A DNA stretch of 64,000 nucleotides, from positions 62,001-126,000 of the forward strand of contig WEDG01000258.1 of assembly GCA_017591395.1 (NCBI GenBank). Reading direction: 5' to 3'. This DNA is from Schistocephalus solidus (Eukaryota > Platyhelminthes > Cestoda > Diphyllobothriidea > Diphyllobothriidae). A program made the translations under genes and the position numbers. This document shows, one piece after another, positions 32,245 through 44,628 of the stretch; positions within the stretch are counted from its first letter, which is position 1; the number at the start of each line of letters is the position of its first letter. The notes under the pieces are model-generated. The model did no database searches. It saw nothing but the letters and a program-made list of their open reading frames with translations, and was not told the DNA's origin.

Positions 32245-34859
32245 TCGGCCCGAATGCTCTAGTCCTCTGATCGCTGTTCCTGCTCACCCACTTCTCTGTA
32301 TGTATTCTGACTTCTTCAGATTTTCCCCTGAAACTGGGGTTATAATCCCCTGTCTGTTCCGATAATTGGGGCTTGTATACGCAGCCTATTCTAAAGTGAC
32401 TTTTTCATGTCCATTTTTGAAACCTCATGAGCTCTTACCTGTATTCACAAGCATCATGCCTGCGCCACGTACTTGGGTGGCGTGGGCGAACATTCCGTGG
32501 ACTTTGATGCAACGTTCATCTGTGATGAGCTTGACATTGATGATTAACCTTTTCTGGCATGATCCCGAATTTCATTTCCCTATCTGCTCTCTGCCTTTTG
32601 GCCTCTCTTTCTCTCTCAGCGTTTAATAATATTTTTTTCCCTTTGTTTACTAGTTGTTGCTCTTGCCGTAGTTGCCTTTCTGATTTGAAACACTTGCGTG
32701 TTCCGTCTTACTGAACTGGTCCTAAATCTTTTAACTTTATAGGTCGTCTCGTGATCAGTTTCCAAGGTCTCATGGTGGCTTCCTAGTTGATTGGACACCA
32801 GTAATTGCAAACATCTAAGATTTTCGTACACGTTCACTACGCCCTTGCCCTACAACGCAGAGGATGCATGATTGTTCTATTTAGATGGGTTGTGAGCGCC
32901 AAATTTACATGCGATTTTACCGATTTTTATATCGCCTCTGCAGCTTATTTCGTAAGTTTTAATTTTACCGTGTCCCCAGCCTGCAGGCCTGGACTGCACA
33001 ATCATGATGCGGCCCTGCAAATGCACCAAGGACTCTGAGAAATTACTCCTCAACCCGCGAAGACCTTCTTGCTTTGGGAACGGCCTTTGAATTTGGACTT
33101 CGGTTTTTCGGCCAAAAATGTTAGGTTGTTTGGTTTCTTGGCGTACTGGAGAGGCGCGTAGGAAGCACATGTACTCGACGTATTACTTGAAGTTCTGGGG
33201 GAGAGGATATTAGGTAGCAATATTCTTCGGGTGTCAAAGACGAAATACTCCTCAACCTCGCCGGGATTTTTTTAAATTTCACCCTCTCATCAGCACTGTG
33301 GAACACCTTCGAAATCTTGATTTAAATTGCAACCATAATAGCTTTATCGTTGTATTTTGGCACAAAGTCATTGAACACATTTAGAAGAGGATTGGTTCCA
33401 GTATTCAGCTTTGTAGGACGTCCCTAGATCTTCCTCAAGGATTTTACCGGTAAATGTAGGGCAGACTGTCAGGACTCTAATTGGTTACGGGTGTGCAGCT
33501 ACCACTTCAGACTGTGCGCCCGGGCAGATTGCGATCATAGCCTCCCCAGGCACGGTCTAGTGATTTCCCGTTCTAGCAACTCGAAGCTCAAATTCTCCGG
33601 ATGCCCTCGCCCTCAAATCTTGTATGTCGCTCTATATCAACTCGACTTCGTAGTTGTACTCTGAGTGATTTCGTTGGCGATCCGCGGTGCTACTTTGTTA
33701 CATGCCGGTACGCGCCGTCCGTGGAATCGTGGTCCGCCACAGCCACATGATCTGACTAAAAAGGCGGGGTTTTTGTCGAAGCACCACGTGCCATGATCCG
33801 TTCTAATATAAAATGGAGTTGCAGAGCAAGCCCCATTCCAAGTCAGCTTCAGCCATCGTAGTGGCCTCATCACTTTTTTATGGTTTACACACAAATTCAG
33901 GATTTCGGATAATCTCGCTTCTTGAATAAAATAGAGGGTTCAGGCTTTTAAGAGCATACAAAGTTGTCTAAAGGCCTGCAGTCGTTTATACCGTTGAGTC
34001 GGTCACTTTCCCATTGGCGTCCTTGTTAATCCTCAAGTTGGCTGTTGTAAGCCGTCAGTTTATGCAGATTTACTTAATCTAATAGTATCATTTGGAGTGA
34101 ATAGAGTGCACTTCCCCACAGAAGGGCTGGTGTTTTTAAATAATTTCACGGTGCCTGGTTCTAGAAAGAGAATTTTGGGGCAGCATTTAGCAATTTAAAT
34201 CTCCTTCTGAACCCAGTTAACGCAGTCTAGTCAGCTACTCTTGCCGATTCACTAGGATTGAGATGCGGGCGTATGGTTTAGACAATGGATTGTGCGAGCG
34301 TTGCTCCTGTCATTTGCTGGTGCTGCCACTCAGCCCCTTCCTAACTGAAATACCAGACACTATTGCATCTCTGATTGCGTACATATCTTACCTACTACAT
34401 CTGCTGTGTTTGACAACTTGGTTGGTAAAACACATTTTGTAGCTGGGACCTGGAATATGTGGCACAGTGTTCGGTGATTTACCTTTTCCAGATAGTGGAC
34501 CGTTTTTTAGCTTCGCCACGTTGCCCTGCCTTTATTTTTCTTTTGCCACTGAAAATCAAACGCACGTAACAGGTCAGAGTATATTCTGTTGACTTTTAAA
34601 TACTTGGAACGACGGACATGGTGACGAGAAGATACTTTTACGCGAGTGTATGTTTAATTATGTATGGACTGTCATTTGCGAGGCGCTATTTCTTCACGTC
34701 ACTCAGCCACCTGGAAGTGTTACCTAGTCGTCGACACTAAATTTCTTGCGGAACAGAACATTTTCAGTCAAGGACGTAATATGTAACCTAACTCGGAACA
34801 AAGTATAGGTCAGCGAGTAATACGGGATGGTTTTTTAGAGATGGAGCTAAATGAAGAAA

Positions 34860-35250
34860 AGGAAAGCGCCAACCTAATCCTAACCCTATCCATTCTTTGG
34901 GGTTGGCATTCGTTGCCGGGTTAGTAGGATCACAGAATAGTATTTTGCCTCGACAAACGTGTGGATTGCGAGCTCTGGTGGCTTAACCTCATGCCGATCA
35001 ACATGCGAGATAACATTCCTAGCTGACCTGACCCACTTTTATACGGAACCTTCACGGGAGTAAGAATGAGGTTCGTTCTGCGCGATCCTTCATTATCAAA
35101 GTAAAACGGATGCGTTTTAAAATTACTACGGCGTCCTAATAGTCACCGGAAAGTTGTCATTTGACCCGATACTTCGGTCCTCTTACGGTCAACGAAATAT
35201 TTTGTAACCCCAGCCCTAACCCTATCAAGCGCAGTGGATAGAGTTAGGCG
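34860..35250 (-). repeat. ~400-bp element with CCCTAA-rich ends, copy B
   Basis: Inverted relative to copy A. It begins AAAGCGCCAACCTAATCCTA and ends with CCCTAACCCTATC and GGATAGAGTTAGGCG, with GGCGTCCTAATAGTCACC inside (complement of copy A's GGTGATTATTAGGACGCC). A short related piece, GGTCCTAATAGTCACC, sits near 12,617. Confidence 0.72.
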
Positions 35251-36594
35251 TACGTTGGCACGTAGTACGGTAGCGTTATACACACTGTCCTATCCTTTGT
35301 TCCCTCAGTTGAATCGCATCTTACGTTCTTGCCCATTCTACATTAAATACCGCTAATTCCCTCTCGTACGGATCAACTTGAATAAGCCAGTCATCCCTTA
35401 CTTTCGCTCTGCTGTGGGATTTATGGAGTTTTGACCCCCGGTATTTGACTTGGTGCTGCTGTCTGTCAGAAATGCTCTAAATAACCAGTGCGATTGAAAT
35501 TTTGCTCTTGCTCATCCAAGGATGTAGTTCATACTGATTGGTATTGTTTGCTGCTCTGAAATGTAGGTTCATCGCATGGGCTAATTTCTCTTTTATGCGT
35601 TGAACTTTGTAATCAGGTTAAGTGCTGTTTAGCACAGGCATGACTTTCGGGGCTGGTTTCCACATTAGCTTAGCAGCTGGTTTCTGTGTTACCAACCCAG
35701 GCAGCCCTATTGCAACTCACCTGAGAGCCATGGATAAGCTATAATTACAAAAGAATTATATCCTCTCATTTTTTACAACTACTTGGTTTTCCTGCGCGTA
35801 TCTCCTTGGCAGCAACGTCGTCTGTTTCTTTCATTTAAAAGCGGACGAAAATCATTATTCTAATCCATCCCACTTGACCGTAGCTCGCCGCTGTAAAGAC
35901 TTATATCTGCTCACTTGCGAAAGGGAATCAACCACAGAAGGCTTATACGTATCCATGCCGAACCATGTTTTCGAAGCTCACAGTAACAACAGACATGGAA
36001 AATTGTAAAGTCTCGAGCGCCATGCAGTTTAAATTTTGAATCGCAAGAGGATTGTTTTTAACAGTTCTCTCACTGAAAACAACTGTCCTCTTTCCTCCCA
36101 TGAATTGGATTTTAGAACATTTTCTTATCTTTGATCTTCCGCTCAGCCGTCAGGACAACCTCACCGTGTGACTAGGGTAATATTCTGCAAACCCATTCAT
36201 TCTGCTGAAAAATTCGGATTGACTTGCGTAACCTACCTGACAAAAATACTGTCTCCGATCGTTTGCTTAACTTTTCCATCAGCATCTGTAAAGGCAGAGT
36301 CAAATATGTTTATACTGCATTTTGTGCTGCTTAGAGTCCGATCCACGTTCAGTTAGCAAACCAGGATTAGATCAAAACGTCCACCAAAGCCTTCCATTTA
36401 CAAAATTTTTCGGTGAGCACTACATTACTACGATTTCCATTGAAATTCTTGTCGTGGGAAGAGATTTAACCGTTTAGATTTTCCATTTTCATAACTGGAA
36501 CGGTACTTACTGTGTAGACTGCTGCGCAAAGTGGTGCGGCGGAGTGTAGGCTGGATCCGACGACCAGTAAGAAGGACTTGTATGGACATTTAAT

Positions 36595-36735
36595 TAGGAC
36601 ACGGGTATAGGAACGCCATGTCCACTTAGCATAAAAGAAAACGATAAATTTCGGGTAGGGTAAACATCCCCTCGAATTAACCCTATCATAAAACCAAACT
36701 GTAACCTAAATCTTAAACCCTAGGCCTACCCTTAA
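36595..36735. repeat. Second copy of the AGGACACGGG element, degraded
   Basis: Starts AATTAGGACACGGGTATAGG and runs into AACCCTATC/AAACCCTAGGC tracts, resembling 11,138-11,300. The right inverted end is not clear. Confidence 0.5.
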
Positions 36736-37574
36736 CCTAGGCGCTTGTTCGATTGTCGTTTTTGACAATGTAAACCGTACAGTCCACAACATGGTGTTGC
36801 AGATTCGGTGACTTGCGCTGGATTACAGTGAGAATATACTTTCGTTGTATCTATCTCACTCTCTTTTCCACTCCCCACATGGATCCCGTGTCAAGACAGA
36901 GTCAAGAAGACCGGAGATGGGAGATGGTGCAGGCCCTGGCACAGTTGTCCAACACAACAACATAAGGGAGGCGTAGCTCAGATCCCAACTGAGTGGGAGT
37001 ACCATAAAGGCCACATTAAGAAGGAGCGATTGCAGCCTGGCTTTCAGTTCGCCAGGCGTTCATTACTCACAAAAACGCACACACTGGAGTGACCACGCGG
37101 TCTGACTTATTTCGTCAGTTGGGAATCTTCCAAGTCACGGCTTTTAGCGTACCGCGCTATTTTGAAACGTGTCAGATTGTTTATAGTGAGGAAAAATATT
37201 CTATGTCATTGACCGCACTCGCTCCTCCCCCACCACAATTAGAACACCGTCCGAGCCGGTCAGTTTTCTGATGTTGGAGTGCGTGCATTGGCTGACGGGT
37301 CAGCGTACCCGTCTTCGCGCGCCACAGCGCGACCTGGCCGCCATAACGCACACACCAGGATTCACTAAATCAGGGGATAGGGAGAAGCTGTCGCCGTCGG
37401 ACTCCCAGTCCTCTTTTTAGCTACTCAACACACAAAACTCTCTGGGCCGACGACGCGGGCTGGTTTAGGCGTCAAATTGGCAGCCATCCAAGCCACGGTT
37501 TCTAGGACACCTTGGTTTTCTCAGGTATATGATGACGGAGAAGGTATTGTGGAGTTATTGTGAGTTGATGTGGT

Positions 37575-38345
37575 TTAGCCTATGGTCGTGTATTGCAGGG
37601 TCTCGTGGAGGTGCATGTGACCTAATAGGCCCATGCGGTTTGTGGATGTACGGGAGCAGTGAGAGCAGTGGAGGCGATTACATTTAATGTATGTCGGAGT
37701 TCCAAGCACTGGTTCACCAGTCCGCATTGTATGGATTCGCAAGTGACTGACCAGGCCGATGCCTAAGGTGAATGTACGGTCGCAATATGAACCATTTATG
37801 ACCAAGCCCCCATCTCTGGTGGTGGAGGCATCAGATAATGAGTATTTTGATGTGGTCGCTATGATGGAGGGAGTGGAAAAAATAGTGCCAGTGGTGACCG
37901 TTGTGGGCTCCGACGGAGGGTTGGCAGAAGTTTGAGTTGCCAGATTGTAGTTGCATTACGTCCGAACATACCGATTCTTACACAGAAGGTGCGTTGACAG
38001 TGCGGGCATAAAGGGAAGTCTTGGGCATTGGCGGTGTTGGTGCGGGATGCTAGTGACTTTCGTGTTACCCTTTTGGCCTTGGCGGTGTTGATCCGGTTGG
38101 CTTCATGGATTGCTGCACCTTTCTTTACTGTTTTCCTCCAGACCGGTCTGGTCTGGCAAGGTCTTTCTAGTATGCCGGTGTTATCTACAGTTGCTTCAGG
38201 GAAGTCTACAGAGTGTCCTTGTGGTGTCGCACCTGACCCCTTCACTCTGGAATTAGCACGATCCCTAGATATACACCCCATCCTAACTCTGTACTTAACA
38301 CTTACCCATAACTTAGCCCTGACTCTCACTTATTCGGAAACCTAG
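37575..38345 (-). pseudogene. LINE 3' end with C2H2 zinc fingers, degraded
   Basis: The upstream reading (38,329 to 37,859) contains RPVWRKTVKKGAAIHEANRI, then KAKRVTRKS and CPHCQRTFCVRIGMFG. The downstream reading (37,805 to 37,575) contains YCDRTFTLGIGLVSHLRIHT, RTGEPVLGTPTY and CSHCSRTSTNRMGLLGHMHL. This is the C-terminal tail (W-R-x-T-V-K...EANRI then C2H2 fingers) that I associate with an abundant LINE of diphyllobothriid tapeworms. The fingers have lost cysteines and the frames are broken, so it is a fossil. No RT attributable to this element is attached. Confidence 0.7.
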
Positions 38346-38668
38346 TTTTCTCGGATGTGCGTGCAAAGCCACATCTACTGCGGGTGGTTCCTTTTGTTAT
38401 GTCTTGATTAGGCGACCATACAAGTCATCCTTACCCGGTGACCACCCGTGTGCTAGTCAACCACGTAAACTACTCCTCTACCGCACCGTGACGACGGCTG
38501 TTATCACAATCGCCTCATTTGGATATGTGAGTAACGTGCATGTAAGATTTTCAATGGAAGTCAATTTTAGTCATATTAAAAAAGATATCGAGAAGATCCA
38601 ACCAGCAGAATTCCAAATCGAATTAAAATTACGCGGTTAACGTATAACGGGAAATAATAGATATCACC

Positions 38669-40075
38669 TTATCTGTATTTATTGGTGAGGCGTCGGTTTA
38701 GCGTTACAGTGCTTTCCTGACTGGTTGAAATGTAGCTTAAAGGTAAATCTACATCCAGTTTATGTTTGAATGCAACTTTCTTATCCACAATTATAATGTC
38801 ATCAGGAATTCCATTCCAGCTACCAACAACTTGCTGCAAACTTGGGTATCCCCGAACACGTAGGCGAGATAAGGCTCCTCGAAGTTTGAGGTAATCGCAC
38901 ACAGATTTGTTGTTGTGCCCATTACAAAGACATCGTCAAAGAGTAGGGCGCATTTCCGGTTTTTCGTAAACTGGTAGGTCTATATGACATATCCTTGGAT
39001 CTGCGGTTACGCAATGGCAAATAAATTTAGTGCATCAAGTCTGCATTCATTTGATAAAGTATTTAAAAATTCCACGATATTCGTCTTTCTTCTTCTAACT
39101 TTTTGACTATATAATCCTCTTCAGCCAGGGAAGCCACGTCTGTATTCCATAATTCATGTGCAAACAAATAAAGGCTCTGTATCCTTTTCCGAATAGCTTC
39201 TTATCTATATCTATGAAAGTTCTTTTAGTGGTTAACAGAACCCCTGTGGCTTTTTCGGCCACCCTAAGACAATGAGAGGAGGGCTTCAGTTATGCCAAAA
39301 TGGTGATTCCAGGTTATTTTGCTCATTTACATTTGAAAGGCAATTTTTGATAAATAACTCTTAAGGAGCATCTTCATTGGCCCTATCCTTTTTTGAGCTA
39401 CATAACGAGCAATGTCTCTATATTAAACTTCGGTAACACCTTATAGGACCATTCATTTAAACTATGAGGTACTTCTTGCAGGGTCTGTTCTTCATTCTTA
39501 CGCTTAGTGCGTCAGCATACCTTGATGTTATCTGCAAAAATGACTCCTTTGAGCCCAGTAAATTCATACAGAAGGAGACGTCAATTAAAAACAGAGGTTG
39601 CTTGAACGCTGAGGTATTCCCGCACCAAACTGGCAATGCCATTTATTTTGCGTTGCCAATGCACACATACTAAACTATGCCGAAAAATAAATCCCCTATC
39701 AAATTCAGTAAGTTACCCTTATCTTAAATTTTTTAAAATTGTATAGAAGCTGGCGCTGTGGAACACCGTCAAAGGCTTTTTGAAGTCAATTTACAAGAAA
39801 TTGATCCATGTTTCTTCATCTAACAATCGGAGCCACTACTCAATTGAATAGAACATATTGGTAAAGCATAAGTGGTTTTGTCGAAAGCCATATTGCACAC
39901 AGTTATAGAAATCCATTGCTTCCATTAAATTCATGGTAAGTTGTTTGATAGTTTTCCCAAAAATCTTGCAACACATGGACCCAACCGTAGGGATGCGGTA
40001 TACATTTACTAACTTCCAATCAGAGGGAGACTGTCTCAATCGAAAATTGAACTGCGCAAATTGTCGCTAGATTTC
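38669..40075 (-). pseudogene. CR1/Jockey-like LINE fragment: RT and C-terminal tail, degraded
   Basis: Minus-strand pieces in order: SDWKLVNVYRIPTVG, CCKIFGKTIKQL and QYGFRQNHLCFTNM (about 40,040-39,840; RT fingers and the GFR motif), IDFKKAFDGVPQRQLLYNF (about 39,800-39,735; the RT A-motif aspartate), then at 38,902-38,669 YPSLQQVVGSWNGIPDDIII and DKKVAFKHKLD, the typical CR1-type C-terminal VV..WN.LPD motif. Stops and frameshifts interrupt it throughout. The catalytic YADD region was not located. Confidence 0.75.
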
Positions 40076-40575
40076 ACGAAAACTTTCCTTCAGAACTCTT
40101 GCTAATATTTCGTACAACCACGAGATTTACATTCCTTAAAGGCAAGAAGTCCTTTCTCAACTTTTCTCCTGTAAACTTGTTGATTTTTATGACTGTATCG
40201 CTACTTCAAGTAGGAAATTCAATTTCGTTAAAATACGTTTCATTCGCGAAAGCAGATTTAAAACCTTCAAAAATATTGCGAAATGCTTTTCGCGTACAGT
40301 AAAAGTGCAGAGAAAAATGTACCAACCCTTAATTCGAGACGCCTTAGGAAACCCCATAGATGACGCTCAGTTTGCCGCTAATAGCTTCCATTCTTGCTTG
40401 TCCAGGATTTAAAGTATAAATTCGGTCGCTCCCTTTCCGACTTTCCGGGTTCGGACCCGTGCCGTCCTCAAAACCATAACTTTTACTCTCTGAGGCGTGA
40501 CCGTAACAATTCGGCGTTTACGGAAATCTCATAGTTTTTGACCAGATGGCGTCCCGGTCAGAGTTCTAAAAGCTG

Positions 40576-41320
40576 ATGCAAATGAAATGTTTCCGTCCCT
40601 TCGGTGTAAGATATTTTAGCTTGCTTTTGAAAGCAAAACCTTTCCTTTTTTGGAAGGAATCACGCATTCTGCCTTTATCCAAACACCGTGGATCTTCGTC
40701 CTTTGACGACTTTAGGCCAATAAATACACTTTCCGCAGCTTCGAAGATAATGGAGATCTTGATAATACACAAGAGGTTTTCTTACAGTTCCTCAAAAAAG
40801 ATCTTGCGACACCTAACTGCTCTCTTTCTCTTTGATCATGTGTTTCAATTTGGAGACAGTGGTGTTGCACTTTACACCTTTTATTTCAATTTCACTAAAG
40901 CTTTTGATCATGTTGACCGTGATCTCCTCCTGCTGCAACTTGCCTCATTCGGCATAGATAACATGTTTCTGAACTTATTATTCTCCTAATCGGTGCTCGC
41001 ACACGAGTTATCTTTCGCAATGTTAGCTCTAACCCACATGATTGAGTAGTGGAGTTAATCCAGGAAACGTGCTGAGAGCGCTCTTATTTTGCCTTGTTGC
41101 TAACGATGTTTCTGGTTGTTTTCAGAATGGTAGGCCCTATATGTGCGCTGACGACTTAAATGTTGCATGTCGATATATAACGGCCAATGGCAACATCGCG
41201 CATTACAGTTTAATGATCCATTTTATCAGGTCTACTGTTTCTAATCTGCTTATGTATACTAAGCCTTTATTTCTAACTCGCATAATTTTCTTTCTCCCGT
41301 CGTTTTCACTGAAATTATAG
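40576..41320 (+). pseudogene. Non-LTR reverse-transcriptase fragment, plus strand
   Basis: The first frame (40,576-40,989) holds FDDFRPINTLSAASKIMEIL and FTKAFDHVDRDLLLLQLASF, RT motifs with the A-motif Asp. After a break the second frame (from about 41,042) holds SSGVNPGNVLRALLFCLVAN and MCADDLNV, the B and C motifs (Y/FxDD, here CADD). It is a broken RT in the opposite orientation to the neighbouring LINE piece, with frame disruptions around 40,987-41,042. Both catalytic Asp of ADD remain, but the frame is dead. Confidence 0.85.
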
Positions 41321-41538
41321 ATCCCGAATTTTATTGCTCAGTTGACCGATCTTACGTCCTCAAATTTAATTTTATTTTGCTTATGAACTCCGTGTTTATT
41401 CCAGTTCCAAACTGACCGTTGTAGATCCGCATGCATATTCTCAAATTAAGGTAATGAGAGATCAGGGTCGAGTTTACTCTGTACCTAAACCTTCAGCACT
41501 CTAAGGTTCTCTGAGCCTAATTGAGCACTCGTTACAAT

Positions 41539-41569
41539 ATGTCGGACTTGCCAGAAAAAGAATTGCAGG
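41539..41569 (+). CDS. Light-chain exon 1 (start)
   Basis: ATG at 41,539 in ACAATATGTCG; encodes [10 protein letters not shown] and one base of the next codon. The donor GCAGG|GTTTGT is followed by a 31-nt intron. No alternative in-frame start with coding character lies upstream. Confidence 0.85.
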
Positions 41570-44501
41570 GTTTGTTTTTTTGTCTTTTGAACTCCCACAG
41601 ATGCTCGAGAATTGTTTATGTTATATACAAATGGCGAAGATGAAAAGATTGAAGCGAAACATGTAGCTGAGATCGTTAGAGCCCTCGGACTGACACCAAC
41701 TGAAGCGGATCTCAGAAAATGTGTTTTTCAGGATTCCCCAGGTGAACCCTATGTCATGTTCTCCTCTTCACAGTATTCATAACCTAAAGTGTCTATTTTT
41801 CGTCATTTACTGCTTTCTATTGATGCCCAAACGTTACTGTTTGTATCTTTGATTTTAATGTTTGTTGTGCTGTTGTTCGCTGTTGAATTTCATTTTTATG
41901 CTTAACCGCTTTCATATACCAATCAACACATACGGTCTTTTTCCTTCCCTTATAAGCCGTACTATCCCGCTTTCAATGATTTGGTTAAGACTGTCTGAAG
42001 TAGCTTGTCATAGTTTTAAATACTACAAGTACTCCTCCGTGACATAATAGTTAATCCCTGATGGGTTTTATCTATTGCTTTAATCTTGTAACCCCAACGA
42101 TCTTACACTTCAGACGAGAGGATTACTTTTGAGACATTTCTGCCGATATACCAAGGCTTGCTTAAGGAAAAGAAGGCCAACAATCCGGAAGAATTTATCG
42201 AGGGTTTCAGAGTTTTTGACAAAGAAGCAAATGGTTTCATCAGTTCGGCAGAGCTCCGGCATCTTTTGACTCAGCTAGGTGAGAGACTGCGCAACGAAGA
42301 AGTTGATGTACTTCTCTCTGGCATCGAAGATAGTCAGGGCCAAGTCCCATACGAAGGTAGCTACATTGAGCCCGTTGCATTTTTGCGTTTTGCTACAATA
42401 TAATGCTCGATTGCTTAAAAGTTCCAATTTTATAAAATTTAGTATGTATAGCTCCTCCCCCCTCGGAGCGGAGCGATTAATTTCCGAATCTGTTCACAAT
42501 TAAGATTTAATATAGAACCCGCTATTACTCCATGTCTGAGCGATCGCCCGAATAGAGTAGTTAACGTTTGGATGTTTGGTTTGCCTGGATGAGCGAACTC
42601 TATTGACAGTCAGGCAGATCACAAAGTGTTACGAATACCTCACCCGTCGAAAGAGATGTTTATCTTTATTTGCTATCAAGCTGTTTCGTTCACTTAAAAT
42701 CTCGCTTCCATAGATTTGACTTAGTGCCATCGCGCTCCTTTTCCTTCCCAAACGTCATCAGAGTTCAAGCTCATTAACCTAGCAAGGCGTATGCGCAAAC
42801 ACATTTTTTCAAAAGTTTATGCTTAAAGTTTCGTCAATTTCAGCTGACTCATGAGTTGCGCCATCTACTTACACGTAAAAAGATAACTACGTCGATTAAA
42901 TAAGATGTAATCAAGGCCAATGACAAATCCTCCATAACAATTTGCATTATTTAAAACGTAAAGTCACGCAGTCTCTCACAGTTTGACCCGTCAAATCAAT
43001 AGATGTCTGCTGCTGACCCAGCAACTGTACTATAACTATGTTAGCTTTTGCAAACTTCGTTTGCTGTTAATTTAAACCAAAAACTTTTTGTCTTAAATGG
43101 TATAGTTCCATTAGTTCCAATTATTCAAAGATCTCCGGCTTGATATTTATAGGCATGAATTGTTTTTGTTTGATAATAGAATGTTTTGGACAATGTGGAT
43201 CATTATTAAATTACCCTTGTTTTTTTATTTGCCTGCCAATGCTTTCTTCGGTAACTTCAGTGAGCTTCACATACAGGTGATTACATGCTTTTAACGGGGC
43301 GTTGGCCTACGGCAAGTTTTCAGAATTGTTAGAACTCGATGTTCGGCAGAGTGCCTGACCTTTTTTTGTTGTCAAGTCCAACCAGATCCTATAGGTCATA
43401 ACTCTCTGGTCATCTCAAAACCAGGCTAAGCTATGGTCTGCCAAATGGCAGTTACGGGAGTGTCCTGGCGAGAGATGGCTTTCCTTAGTTTCTTCATTTA
43501 AGGGTTGACGTCTTCGTTCATATTCCTGAATAGTATGTTTCTGCGATTTATCTGGATGGCGACGAACATATTTGCATTGTCATATAACTTCTGCTTCGTA
43601 AACTTTCTATCGGTAACCGAATTTCCATATCAATGTCTAGTCACACCTGAAGTTATTTTTGTTGACCGATTGGCCATCGTTTATCCAGATGACTCGACTA
43701 CCTACTTATCTTACAGCAATTCTACCGAAGGCCGTTCCACAGTTCTTTGCGGTAGATGCGCTGTGTAACTCGAAGGTAGGCCAACACACAGACCCCATCT
43801 TCTGGACGGTACCTAAACTGTGGGATGTCATTTATCATCTGACTCGCTCGGCCGCAAAGTCTACGCATGAATAATCATATCGTCCAATAGAAGACCCGTG
43901 TTCATTTCTACTCAGAACGTGAACGATAAACGTAGTACTACCTCGGACAGGGGACCTGAGCGCTATTTACCGTATCATCACGTGTGGTCTGGGGCCACAT
44001 CAACTCGTCCCCCTGGCTCTCTAGTAAAATGTCTAATCTCATCTGTGTTTGAGGGTTGGACTCCTTCCTTTTCAAATCATTGTCTCTGCATCCCCTTAAC
44101 AGCGCGAACATAGTTTTCCAAACTGACTGCCAAGGATGAAGGCATGATTTAGTAATATAATCTCGTGTAAAGCGAAAGATTTCACTTTTGGCGAGCAATC
44201 AGTCCTGCCCCTGTCATAGGATGTCATCTAAAAATCTTTTGATTTTCAGACAACACACAATCGGTGGATCTTTATAAACCGAGGCTTCTCTCCCTCCCTT
44301 GTTCATAAAATTTGCATGTTACATACTATAATTGGGGTTACAAACTAGGCGGTAAATAAGCCTTCACAGTCTTAGCGTGACACTTGTTTTGTTTTTTCGA
44401 TCACCGCCGTACGAAGTCCTAAATCTGTTTTCCTTCTTAGTTGTTGAGTTCTTTTTCCTTCAATTTTTCTTTTAGCTTTCGTTCGACGTATTATGAGTTG
44501 A
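41539..44501 (+). CDS. Myosin essential (alkali) light chain
   Basis: Four exons join in phase: 41539-41569, 41601-41741, 42114-42356 and 44476-44501 (stop TGA), about 146 residues, slightly short of the usual 150-200. The protein should wrap the myosin lever-arm IQ helix and stabilise it. It starts [10 protein letters not shown] and has EF-hand-fold helices ([31 protein letters not shown]), the linker [16 protein letters not shown], the third EF hand [20 protein letters not shown] (loop [12 protein letters not shown]), and ends [12 protein letters not shown], the family's YE-F-V-R ending. There is no N-terminal Ala-Pro-Lys extension, so it is an A2/short-type chain. Introns are 31, 372 and 2,119 nt. 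Calmodulin or troponin C are less likely because of FLP.Y and the YE.FV end. Confidence 0.93.
41601..41741 (+). CDS. Light-chain exon 2
   Basis: Acceptor CTCCCACAG|AT, donor TCCCCAG|GTGAAC. Encodes [20 protein letters not shown] and [15 protein letters not shown], the N-lobe with a degenerate EF loop. Confidence 0.93.
42114..42356 (+). CDS. Light-chain exon 3
   Basis: Acceptor TTACACTTCAG|AC, donor TACGAAG|GTAGCT. Encodes the inter-lobe linker and the C-lobe EF hand 3 through [12 protein letters not shown]. If the donor is not used the frame runs to a stop at 42,403, giving an alternative tail without FVR. Confidence 0.95.
44476..44501 (+). CDS. Light-chain terminal micro-exon
   Basis: A 26-nt coding tail after a TTTTTCTTTTAG acceptor. 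The split codon becomes Ala and gives AFVRRIMS then TGA, the conserved family ending. Too short for ORF finding; identified by phase and motif. Confidence 0.88.
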
Positions 44502-44622
44502 TCTCTCTGGCCCTTCTTGTGACATTCCTTCGTTCATATCCACAATCGGCGTCCAACTGTTCTCAAACTCTTTTATTCTCTAATTCATTACGAAAACGAA
44601 ACATGTTATTTCGTTTTTCTGG

Positions 44623-44628
44623 AATAAA
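44623..44628 (+). terminator. Polyadenylation signal AATAAA
   Basis: AATAAA 122 nt downstream of the light-chain stop, in TTCTGGAATAAAATCATC. It fits the 3' end of this gene. Confidence 0.7.

Larger units (their letters stand above)
32245..37574. other. Intergenic stretch between the ORP and the LINE cluster
   Basis: No gene recognised. It contains the second copy of the CCCTAA-ended element (34,860-35,250) and a copy of the AGGACACGGG element (about 36,595-36,735). Open frames are short and unlike any family I know. An AATAAA at about 33,925 is 1.7 kb past the ORP stop and cannot be tied to it. Confidence 0.5.
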
